A stretch of 5,948 nt of DNA from NCBI GenBank assembly GCA_964439135.1, contig CAYTNN010000250.1:1-5948 (forward strand), given 5' to 3'. This DNA comes from JAFGPJ01 sp964439135 (lineage in GTDB: Bacteria > Planctomycetota > Phycisphaerae > Sedimentisphaerales > Anaerobacaceae). Positions 1 to 5,778 of this stretch are shown here, piece after piece. Within the stretch, counting starts at the first letter, position 1. The number at the start of each line of letters is the position of its first letter. Made by a program: the position numbers and the translations under genes. The notes under the pieces are model-generated. The model was given only the letters and a program-made list of their open reading frames with translations, ran no database searches and was not told the origin of the DNA.

Positions 1-55
1 GGATTTTTGAGTCGTATTGAGCATTGCGTAACGAATGTGTGTCGCGTTGTTATGT

Positions 56-93
56 TGAGCCCGTTCGACTGCGCTCAGGGCAGGCTCTGTCGA
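56..93. repeat. Foldback intergenic repeat of the 'ttcgactgcgctcag' type
   Basis: This short non-coding element contains nested inverted segments: TGAGC (56-60) with GCTCA (73-77), GAGCC (57-61) with GGCTC (83-87), and TCGAC (65-69) with GTCGA (89-93). These alternatives compete, so it can fold in more than one way. Similar 'gttcga..gcgctcagg.caggct' strings recur between genes in many environmental bacterial genomes; that is recollection and cannot be shown from one copy. The open frame across it (7-222) has no family resemblance and is best read as non-coding. Confidence 0.45.
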
Positions 94-146
94 TACATCT
101 GGATTATACCTAAACTTGCTTTTCGTTCGCAGCCGGATCTCTCCAC

Positions 147-203
147 TCGGCTCCGCCTCGGTCGAGATGACAAAGTGTTCGGCTCCGCCTCGGTCGAGAT
201 GAC
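147..203. repeat. Two perfect 25-bp direct repeats (period 32)
   Basis: Identical 25-bp units occupy 147-171 and 179-203, separated by 7 bases. Each contains the core 'ggctccgcctcggtcgagat' and ends in 'gac'. Each carries an internal CGGCTCCGCCTCGG-like GC-rich stretch. The flanking sequence, including 204-278 up to the end of the oxidoreductase gene, shows no gene and no strong terminator. Such 'ggtcgagatgac' units are common in the intergenic DNA of some planctomycetes and other environmental bacteria. Two units with a 7-base gap are not a CRISPR array. Confidence 0.85.
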
Positions 204-278
204 CGATCATTTCCAAAGCTAATCAGAAAATATACCGTGTATCTTTAATTCTTTCGTGGATCACCATAAACGCCAGCA

Positions 279-1622
279 TTACAGATACCAGGGGCTTCGC
301 ATGGGGCGGCTCAGCATTCTGTTGGCCTGCTCGTCGTTGATGAACTGCTCTTTTTCCGGGTCCCATCGGAGCTTTCGGCCGAGTCTTATGGCGATATCGT
401 CCAGGTGGCAGATAGTGTCGGTGCGAACGGCGGTGTCCACGGGGCAGATTGTTTGCCGGCGGCTCTTAACGCATTCTATGAAATTCCGGCGGTGATTATT
501 GCTTCGGGGCAAATGGACCTCGTCGGGACCAATCGTCGCAGTTAGCAGGGACTTCGGCTCGGCGTCGATAAATTCCCGCTCCACCAGGACCCAGCCCTCG
601 TCGCCCAAAAACAGAACTCCCAGGCCGTTGTTCAGCGAGAATTGTTCGGCACGCTTTAAGGCCGTCTTTGTATTCATGTGAATCATCCTGACGCCATTGG
701 CGTAGAGGTGCTCGACTTCCCACTCGATGGCGGTATCCGCAAGCCCGTCGGCGGGAACCACGCCGGTGCCCTGTATTTCGACCGGGCCGGTGTCATCGGT
801 CCCGTTGGCCCACTGGGCGATATCCACGGGGTGGACTCCCCACGCGCCGCCGAGACCGCCGAGCGAATAATCGTGAATGAACGTCCACATGCCGAGCGTG
901 CCCATAGCCCGCGAAGCGCATCGCTCGTATGTATACGGTGCCCACGGTGCCGGGCCGAGCCACGTGTCGTAATCGAATTCGTCCTTGTCCGGCGTCGGGT
1001 GGTTCGGCTGATTCGGGCAGGTCACGCTCGGGTGCGAGCCGACCATGATTGTATGGAGTTTGCCGATTTTCTGGTTGCGGGCCAGCTCGCAGGCAAAGCG
1101 GAATTTGTCGTCGGACCTCTGCTGCGTGCCGAACTGGAAGACGACATTGTGCCGGTTCACGGCGTTCCGCACGGCCTTTCCGTCGGCGATGCTCATAGCC
1201 AGCGGCTTTTCGTAATACATATCCTTGCCGTTTCGTGCCGCCTCGATTCCTATCAGGGCGTGCCAAAAGTCAGGCACGACAACCGTCACGGCGTCAATAT
1301 CCTCGCGGGCGAGCAATTCGCGGTAATCGCGATAGACTTTGCAGCCCTCGCCGCCGTATCGCCGCCGCACTCTTTCGACGGCCCTTTGGCGAAAGATTTC
1401 GCGAAGGTCACAGACGGCCGCCGCCTGCACATCTTCGTAACCAAGGAACGAACGCAAATGCCCGCCGCCCATACTGCCGACGCCGATGAATCCCATTACG
1501 ACTTTTTCGCTCGGCGGCACGGCACCATTTGCGCCCAATGCCGATGACGGGACAATGTATGGAAAGCCCGCCGCTCCCAATGCTGTGCCGCATACGCTTT
1601 TCAAGAACTGTCGTCGATTCAT
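279..1622 (-). CDS. Tat-exported Gfo/Idh/MocA family oxidoreductase
   Basis: A 447-residue NAD(P)-dependent oxidoreductase, probably acting on a sugar, sugar acid or cyclitol outside the cytoplasm. The start is set at the ATG giving MNRRQFLKS, which places a twin-arginine motif (R3-R4) ahead of a hydrophobic stretch to about residue 30; an in-frame ATG 15 bases upstream (1637) is possible, and neither has a clear ribosome binding site. The Rossmann domain follows, with GVGSMGG near residues 47-53 and the family's EKP motif at 138-140. The C-terminal α/β domain carries GGAWGVHPVDIAQW, whose His (about 264) and Asp (about 267) occupy the usual active-site region. The end, MLSRPMRSPWYL, is characteristic of planctomycete members, so the gene is complete. 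Tat export is expected because the cofactor is bound before translocation. It lies about 100 bases downstream of the thioesterase on the same strand and may share its transcript. The substrate is unknown: planctomycetes carry dozens of such paralogues. Confidence 0.93.
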   Translation of the reverse strand: MNRRQFLKSVCGTALGAAGFPYIVPSSALGANGAVPPSEKVVMGFIGVGSMGGGHLRSFLGYEDVQAAAVCDLREIFRQRAVERVRRRYGGEGCKVYRDYRELLAREDIDAVTVVVPDFWHALIGIEAARNGKDMYYEKPLAMSIADGKAVRNAVNRHNVVFQFGTQQRSDDKFRFACELARNQKIGKLHTIMVGSHPSVTCPNQPNHPTPDKDEFDYDTWLGPAPWAPYTYERCASRAMGTLGMWTFIHDYSLGGLGGAWGVHPVDIAQWANGTDDTGPVEIQGTGVVPADGLADTAIEWEVEHLYANGVRMIHMNTKTALKRAEQFSLNNGLGVLFLGDEGWVLVEREFIDAEPKSLLTATIGPDEVHLPRSNNHRRNFIECVKSRRQTICPVDTAVRTDTICHLDDIAIRLGRKLRWDPEKEQFINDEQANRMLSRPMRSPWYL

Positions 1623-1684
1623 AATACCGGCTTTCATAAAGGCATTTTCAGTAATCTCGGATTTGCCGCCGTGCTGTAATCCAT

Positions 1685-1697
1685 AATCGGACCGATT
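1685..1697. promoter_or_regulatory. 13-bp palindrome upstream of the oxidoreductase
   Basis: AATCGG and CCGATT flank a single central base, forming a perfect inverted repeat in the 103-base gap between the thioesterase stop and the oxidoreductase start. It sits about 63 bases ahead of the ATG at 1622. It could be an operator for an internal promoter, but no convincing -35/-10 pair was seen beside it. With one base in the loop it is a poor RNA hairpin and no T-run follows, so it is not a terminator. Confidence 0.3.
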
Positions 1698-1725
1698 TCC
1701 ATATCCGCCGAAGGGAAGTTGTAAG

Positions 1726-2133
1726 TCACTTTATAAAATCTTCGATCTTATCTTTTTTCCTATAGACCATGCCCTGGAAGATGGCGATGACGTCTCCGTC
1801 CTCGTTGGTGACATCGATCGTGTAGGTTCCGAGCCTGGGATTCTTTGCGATTTCTCTCGCTTCGGCGTATAATGTCCCGCCCGCTGAGGCCTTCAGAAAA
1901 GAGATGTTCGCATTGATGGCCACTGCGATAGTTCCGTGCGAATTCGAGGCGGCGGCAAAGACCAGGTCCGCCAGAGCGAAAATCGCGCCGCCGTGGACGA
2001 TGTTGGCACCGTTCAAATGATAGTCCCGGATGTCCAGCTTTGCCTTTGCCCCGCCCTGGGTGATTTCCAGCAGCTCGATTCCGTTGTGCTCGGCAAACCT
2101 GTCGTTTTTGAGAAAGTTTCTGATAGTCTGCAT
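1726..2133 (-). CDS. PaaI-family hotdog-fold thioesterase
   Basis: A 135-residue single-domain acyl-CoA thioesterase of the PaaI/4HBT hotdog superfamily, cytoplasmic, hydrolysing a CoA thioester to the free acid and CoA. The motif NGANIVHGGAIFALAD runs at about residues 41-56, with H47-G-G and the likely catalytic Asp56 in LAD. SNSHGTIAVA and FLKASAGGTLYAEA follow, then the final strand AIFQGMVYRKK. The spacing closely parallels Escherichia coli PaaI, which is about 140 residues. The ATG at 2133 is chosen because GGAG lies at 2146-2143, nine bases upstream; a TTG at 2148 would swallow that site. No other phenylacetate-degradation gene is visible, so the paaI name is not assigned. It may instead be a housekeeping thioesterase that clears dead-end aryl- or acyl-CoAs. 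It is first in a possible two-gene minus-strand unit. Confidence 0.92.
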   Translation of the reverse strand: MQTIRNFLKNDRFAEHNGIELLEITQGGAKAKLDIRDYHLNGANIVHGGAIFALADLVFAAASNSHGTIAVAINANISFLKASAGGTLYAEAREIAKNPRLGTYTIDVTNEDGDVIAIFQGMVYRKKDKIEDFIK

Positions 2134-2189
2134 CTTGCAGGTCTCCAAAGTAATGTTTGCTCTTTTTCACCAGTACGCCACGGCACTAA

Positions 2190-2218
2190 ATACTATCGCA
2201 GACAGGCCGGCATATCAA
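2190..2218 (-). promoter_or_regulatory. σ70-like promoter for the thioesterase
   Basis: Read on the minus strand, TTGATA (2218-2213) and TAGTAT (2195-2190) are separated by exactly 17 bases. The first matches the -35 consensus at five of six positions and the second matches the -10 at four of six. Transcription would begin near 2183, giving a leader of about 50 bases before the ATG at 2133 with its GGAG site. Assignment is by consensus only. Confidence 0.5.
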
Positions 2219-2281
2219 GGGTGACCTTTTGAGAATGCGGATTATGCAGGATTTGCAGAAAATTGCTGGAAGAGTCCGGGG

Positions 2282-2302
2282 GCCGGCGTTATTATAACCG
2301 GC
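2282..2302. promoter_or_regulatory. Inverted repeat enclosing a -10-like TATAAC
   Basis: GCCGG (2282-2286) and CCGGC (2298-2302) enclose an AT-rich centre that is itself palindromic (GTTAT, T, ATAAC). The centre contains TATAAC (2293-2298), close to a -10 hexamer reading toward the amidohydrolase 60 bases downstream. No matching -35 was found at normal spacing. It could be an operator in the divergent promoter region or part of the 5' leader of the amidohydrolase transcript. Confidence 0.3.
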
Positions 2303-2361
2303 GGGTACAGAACATTAAGACGGCGGCAAACTTTCGAACCTGACGGTTATTGGAAATTAAA

Positions 2362-3195
2362 ATGACAGAAGGAATTATCGATTTTCACGCACACGCGTTT
2401 CCCGATGCCCTGGCGCCGCGCGCCATGAAAAAGCTCCTCGAAGAAGCACCGGATGTCACGGCGTATCTCGACGGCACTATCGGAGCGCTGCTGGGCTCGA
2501 TGGATAACAGTGGAATCGACAAGAGCGTCGTATGCTGTATAGCGACAAGGCCCGAGCAGTTCGAACCGATTTTCGAATGGTGCAAGAAGATGAGATCCGA
2601 GCGAATCATTTTCTTTCCATCGGTGCATCCCGGAGACCCCGGGTGCATCGAGCGAATCGGGCTTATCAAACGCGAGGGATTCAAAGGAATTAAACTGCAT
2701 CCGTTTTACCAGGAATTTTACGCCGACGAGCAGCGGCTGTTCGAGATGTACCGGAAACTGTGCGACGAAAACATGATGGTCGTCATGCACACGGGATTCG
2801 ATATAGCATTTCCAAAGGAAAGAAGAGCCGATCCGGAGAAGCTCCTCAAGATCAAAAATGCGTTCCCGGAACTCAAGTTTATAACAACTCATCTTGGGGC
2901 ATGGCAGCAGTGGGACGAGGTTCGGGAGTTGTTAATCGGGCGGGAGATATATATGGAGATATCGTTCGCGTTCGATTATATGTCACCCGAGACAGCCAGG
3001 GACATGCTTATGTGTCACCCCAAAGAATATATCCTGTTCGGCACGGATTCACCATGGACAAACCAGGAAAAAACCCTTTTACAGCTAAAAAATCTTATGA
3101 TTTCTGAAAAAAAACTTGAGAGTATCCTCTCAAGAAATGCGATGTCGCTGCTGGGTTTGTCACGAGATCGCCCGAACTGTCACAAACAACCATAA
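2362..3195 (+). CDS. Amidohydrolase (Amidohydrolase_2-type TIM-barrel metal hydrolase)
   Basis: A 277-residue cytoplasmic metal-dependent hydrolase or decarboxylase-like enzyme of the amidohydrolase superfamily. The ligand pattern of the barrel is intact: H9 and H11 in IDFHAH at the end of strand 1, H143 in VVMHTG, H177 in TTHLG, and D229 in LFGTDSPW. KLHP (Lys111-His113) lies near the metal site. The order and spacing match the Amidohydrolase_2 group, which includes 2-pyrone-4,6-dicarboxylate lactonase and ACMSD-like decarboxylases as well as many uncharacterised members. No signal peptide is present. The ATG at 2362 is preferred because GGAA lies at 2352-2355, six bases ahead; a TTG at 2350 would overlap that site. 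The gene diverges from the thioesterase and lies upstream of the symporter genes on the same strand. The substrate cannot be deduced, and the assignment to decarboxylase or hydrolase chemistry is open. Confidence 0.9.
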   Translation: MTEGIIDFHAHAFPDALAPRAMKKLLEEAPDVTAYLDGTIGALLGSMDNSGIDKSVVCCIATRPEQFEPIFEWCKKMRSERIIFFPSVHPGDPGCIERIGLIKREGFKGIKLHPFYQEFYADEQRLFEMYRKLCDENMMVVMHTGFDIAFPKERRADPEKLLKIKNAFPELKFITTHLGAWQQWDEVRELLIGREIYMEISFAFDYMSPETARDMLMCHPKEYILFGTDSPWTNQEKTLLQLKNLMISEKKLESILSRNAMSLLGLSRDRPNCHKQP

Positions 3196-3278
3196 CCACT
3201 TGATAATAAACGAGATAAGAGTACGCAGTCACAATATAACAGCCCCGTTTATAATTTTGTCCGATATTAAAAGCGTCC

Positions 3279-3293
3279 CGGCATATAGTGCCG
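3279..3293 (+). other. Small hairpin downstream of the amidohydrolase
   Basis: CGGCA and TGCCG form a perfect 5-bp stem with a TATAG loop, about 84 bases after the amidohydrolase stop. No T-run follows immediately; T-rich runs appear only at 3332-3338 and 3345-3350. It is too weak and poorly placed to call an intrinsic terminator and could simply be an RNA 3'-end structure. Confidence 0.2.
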
Positions 3294-3364
3294 AGTGCGG
3301 ATATTAGTATTGATATTGAGGAAAAATGCTGTTTTTTTGTGTCGTTTTTTAAGAAAATACGCCG

Positions 3365-3376
3365 ATTAAATTTAAT
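3365..3376. promoter_or_regulatory. AT-only 12-bp perfect palindrome
   Basis: ATTAAATTTAAT is fully self-complementary. It lies about 97 bases ahead of the small membrane protein gene, in AT-rich DNA that follows two T-tracts. This composition suits an upstream activator site, a nucleoid-protein site or an easily melted segment. Short AT palindromes also occur by chance, so support is modest. Confidence 0.25.
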
Positions 3377-3416
3377 GCCTCAATCGATAATGTGACGTTC
3401 CGGGAAAACCGTGTTT

Positions 3417-3457
3417 TATTATAGATTTCCGTGCACGGGTAACGATTACTCAGTAAT
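3417..3457 (+). promoter_or_regulatory. Candidate promoter/operator of the symporter operon
   Basis: Two overlapping -10-like hexamers, TATTAT (3417-3422) and TATAGA (3420-3425), lie about 50 bases ahead of the small membrane protein start. They are followed directly by the perfect palindrome CCGTGCACGG (3429-3438), where the transcription start would fall. A second perfect inverted repeat, ATTACT-c-AGTAAT (3445-3457), ends four bases before the AGGGG ribosome binding site (3462-3466). No convincing -35 hexamer was found, which would fit an activator-dependent promoter. Palindromes over the start site suggest repressor control, presumably by the transported substrate. The regulator is not in the window. 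Confidence 0.35.
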
Positions 3458-3472
3458 AAACAGGGGAAAAAC

Positions 3473-3643
3473 ATGTTGGGTATCGAAGACAAGTACGTTG
3501 CCATGGTATACATTTTATGTATTGCAAGTTCCCTGCTGTGCGTGGTCTATGGCCTGATCAACTGGAATCGCGGCGCAGACGAAGCCAAAACAGAAGATTT
3601 GCAATGGGCTCATGAGGAAAAGAAGCTGGAAGAGGATCTCTGA
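3473..3643 (+). CDS. Symporter small accessory protein (56 aa, single membrane span)
   Basis: A 56-residue inner-membrane protein. It starts MLGIEDKYVAMVY, continues with a hydrophobic span at about residues 9-30 (ending LLCVVYGLINWN), and ends in a highly charged tail (about 34-56, ending EEKKLEEDL) likely to be helical and cytoplasmic. The MLGIED start and LLCVVYG.INWNRG core match what I recall of the proteins NCBI names 'symporter small accessory protein', found beside sodium:solute symporters; this match is from memory. The role is unproven: stabilising, assembling or modulating the symporter is a reasonable guess, by analogy with other one-helix transporter partners. The start is well supported by AGGGG at 3462-3466, six bases upstream. 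It precedes the symporter by 266 bases on the same strand, an unusually wide gap for a partner pair. The short length makes it easy for gene callers to miss. Confidence 0.87.
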   Translation: MLGIEDKYVAMVYILCIASSLLCVVYGLINWNRGADEAKTEDLQWAHEEKKLEEDL

Positions 3644-3909
3644 TTTTCCTGCGTTGCGGCATGGGTGAGATTGTCGCAAACCGAGTCATCGAAAGTCTTG
3701 ATTATTCAAAGCAGTATAAAAAAAGGAGAGCATCAAGTGTTGTCGGAAGTTACAGGGCCCGCCGGGACATCGGCGGCACACTATTTGATACTTTATTTAG
3801 TTTGCCCGAGTTATAAGCAGATTAAGACTGTTACTAATAATTTTAATTTCGTGTCTCAAGGTTCATCCGTTGGTTCAATTTACAAGCTGTTAAAATGGAG
3901 GACAGCACA
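3644..3909 (+). other. Long intercistronic leader of the symporter with GC hairpin
   Basis: No confident gene lies here. A perfect 6-bp GC stem, CCGCCG (3759-3764) with CGGCGG (3771-3776) and loop GGACAT, sits mid-way; it lacks a following T-run, so it is more likely an RNA processing or stability element than a terminator. AGGAG at 3724-3728 precedes an in-frame GTG at 3737 by eight bases. That frame runs 59 codons to a TAG at 3914-3916, overlapping the symporter ATG (3910) by seven bases. This resembles a leader peptide coupled to symporter translation, but its product matches nothing I know, and it is not called as a gene. The region is more AT-rich after 3780 and ends with the symporter's own site, GGAGG at 3897-3901. 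Confidence 0.4.
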
Positions 3910-5700
3910 ATGTTAGGACAGACAGTTGGAGTAATCGAGATTCTTGTCGTTCTTGTGTATTTGCTTCTGGTCGTATATCTCGGCTGGCTGGGATACTCAC
4001 GGACAAGAACGGCCACCGACTATCTCATTGCCGGACGCAAAGTCCATCCGTATGTCATGGCGATGAGTTACGGGGCTACATTCATTTCGACAAGCGCCAT
4101 CGTCGGTTTCGGCGGCGTGGCGGGTCTATTCGGAATGAGCGTGTTGTGGCTGACATTTCTGAATATATTTGTGGGTATCTTTATAGCTTTCGTCTTTCTC
4201 GGCCCACCCGCTCGGCGGATGGGCCATCTACTCGATGCGCACACATTTCCCGAGCTGCTGGCGAGGCGTTTCGAGAGCAAGTTTATACAGGTGTTTTCTG
4301 GGCTTGTGATTTTTCTGTTCATCCCACTGTATGCCGCGGCGGTGCTTATCGGCGGCTGTGAATTCATTTCGACTCAGTTCGGAATTCCTTACAATGTCGC
4401 ACTGCTTGTCTTCAGTATCATTATCGCAGCCTACGTAGTAATGGGCGGGCTTAAAGGCGTGATGTACGGCGATGCATTGCAGGGTTCTATCATGTTCGTC
4501 GGCATGTTGACACTGCTTATATTTACCTATAGCAAGCTTGGAGGGATAACTAAAGCTCACCAGGCCTTGACAGATTTGGCGCCGCTTGTTCCCGGAAAGC
4601 TCCAGGCGATCGGCCACAGAGGCTGGACCGCCATGCCCCCATTCGGCTTTGGCGATCTGAAGTATAACTTGTGGTGGATTGTCATTTCGACGATTACGCT
4701 GGGCGTCGGCATTGGCGTTTTGGCTCAGCCGCAGTTAATTGTACGGTTCATGACCGTGAAAAGCAGGAGAGAGCTGAACCGGGCCGCCATGATCGGTGGG
4801 GTCTTTATCCTCATAATGACGGGCGTGGCCTTTACGGTCGGCAGCCTTTCCAACGCGTACTTTGCGAAATTCGGCCCGCCCCTGAAGGGACGCGTTGCCA
4901 AGACTATAGAAAAAGAGAAAGGTTACGTAGTCCTGCAAATTGTCAACAAGGACGAATCGGGCAAGTGGGTAGATGTCGAAGGCAAGCTGGCTCCTGTTGT
5001 GCTGTGCGAGTCTGAGCTGGAGCAATCCGCGGTTGACGCCGGAATCGTGACGGGGCGAAGCATTTCAGTGGTTTATGCAGGCGGCAGTTCGGACCAGATT
5101 ATTCCGAGATACATCACCTCGGCCCTGCCAAAATGGTTTGGCCTGCTGTTTCTGCTGACCCTCTTAGCTGCCGCTATGAGCACGCTTTCCAGCCAGTTTC
5201 ATACTGTCGGGACAAGCATCGGACGCGATGTTTACGAGCAGCTTACCGGCAGGCATGGCAGGAGTATCGGAGTCAATCGCGCCGGTATAATTCTGGGAAT
5301 CATTGTGGCGATGCTTTGGAGCTATTATGCCCGCGGCGGTTACATCATCGCCCGCGCGACGGCGATTTTCTTCGGTTTGTGCGCATCGGCATTTCTGCCG
5401 GCCTTTTTCGGTGGATTGTTCTGGAAGAAAATGACAAGGGTCGCCGCAATCTGGTCGATGATAGCCGGCTTTGCCGTCACGTCGTTCTGGCTGCTTTTTG
5501 TAAAAGCCGCAGAAGCTGGTGCCATAGGGCTGGTGCAAAAAGTGACCGGCGGCAAAACGAGCATCTTTGCAGGCCACCCCAACTGGGATGTGGTCGATCC
5601 GATCGTAGTGGCTCTGCCGATTTCGATTATCGTTGCCGTGGTCGTAAGTCTATATACCAGGCCGCCGTCTAAAGAGCATCTCGAAAAATGTTTTAAGTAG
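3910..5700 (+). CDS. Sodium:solute symporter family transporter
   Basis: A 596-residue inner-membrane secondary transporter of the SSS family (TC 2.A.21), using the Na+ gradient to import an organic solute. About 13 hydrophobic segments are visible, as in PutP. Family landmarks are the DYLIAGRK motif after helix 1 (residues 37-44), the SYGATFISTSA segment in helix 2, KGVMYGDALQG after helix 5, and AAAMSTLSSQ in helix 9 (about 420-429). The Ser-Thr of the last corresponds to the Na+-ligand pair Ser340/Thr341 reported for PutP. The helix-2 position of PutP Asp55 appears to be Phe, so it is not a PutP-type proline carrier. A polar insertion of about 75 residues (318-395) separates helices 8 and 9. 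The start at 3910 is set by GGAGG at 3897-3901; the ATG at 3895 overlaps that site. The gene follows the small accessory protein and precedes a probable outer-membrane protein. Candidate substrates such as sugars, uronates or carboxylates cannot be told apart here. Confidence 0.95.
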   Translation: MLGQTVGVIEILVVLVYLLLVVYLGWLGYSRTRTATDYLIAGRKVHPYVMAMSYGATFISTSAIVGFGGVAGLFGMSVLWLTFLNIFVGIFIAFVFLGPPARRMGHLLDAHTFPELLARRFESKFIQVFSGLVIFLFIPLYAAAVLIGGCEFISTQFGIPYNVALLVFSIIIAAYVVMGGLKGVMYGDALQGSIMFVGMLTLLIFTYSKLGGITKAHQALTDLAPLVPGKLQAIGHRGWTAMPPFGFGDLKYNLWWIVISTITLGVGIGVLAQPQLIVRFMTVKSRRELNRAAMIGGVFILIMTGVAFTVGSLSNAYFAKFGPPLKGRVAKTIEKEKGYVVLQIVNKDESGKWVDVEGKLAPVVLCESELEQSAVDAGIVTGRSISVVYAGGSSDQIIPRYITSALPKWFGLLFLLTLLAAAMSTLSSQFHTVGTSIGRDVYEQLTGRHGRSIGVNRAGIILGIIVAMLWSYYARGGYIIARATAIFFGLCASAFLPAFFGGLFWKKMTRVAAIWSMIAGFAVTSFWLLFVKAAEAGAIGLVQKVTGGKTSIFAGHPNWDVVDPIVVALPISIIVAVVVSLYTRPPSKEHLEKCFK

Positions 5701-5778
5701 ACCGGCATTGATACTTGTGTTGCCATAGAGATTGTGTGTTATTTATTTAAAACGATTAAAATTTGATGGGAGACAAAA

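Noticed and set aside
147..203. CRISPR array
   Set aside because: There are only two repeats with a 7-base spacer, far from the usual spacer length, and no cas gene is nearby.
7..222. A 71-codon open frame over the left-end repeats
   Set aside because: It is composed almost entirely of the repeat elements, with no ribosome binding site or family resemblance.
678..1547. A 289-codon plus-strand open frame opposite the oxidoreductase
   Set aside because: It is antisense to a clear family member with complete motifs. Its product is rich in Arg, His and Val and has no recognisable domain, as expected of a shadow frame in GC-biased codons.
2347..2892. A 181-codon minus-strand open frame within the amidohydrolase
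   Set aside because: It lies opposite the sequence encoding intact metal-ligand motifs and shows no domain of its own.
3316..3350. Intrinsic terminator at the T-tracts after the amidohydrolase
   Set aside because: The T-runs (3332-3338, 3345-3350) are not preceded by a GC-rich stem; only weak A-T pairing is possible.
3895..3909. Upstream ATG at 3895 as the symporter start
   Set aside because: It overlaps the GGAGG ribosome binding site that is ideally spaced for the ATG at 3910, and it adds five polar residues with no family support.
3665..3916. An 83-codon plus-strand frame ahead of the symporter
   Set aside because: The ATG at 3665 has no ribosome binding site and the product matches nothing known. 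Only the shorter GTG-start version (3737) is kept, as a low-confidence leader idea.
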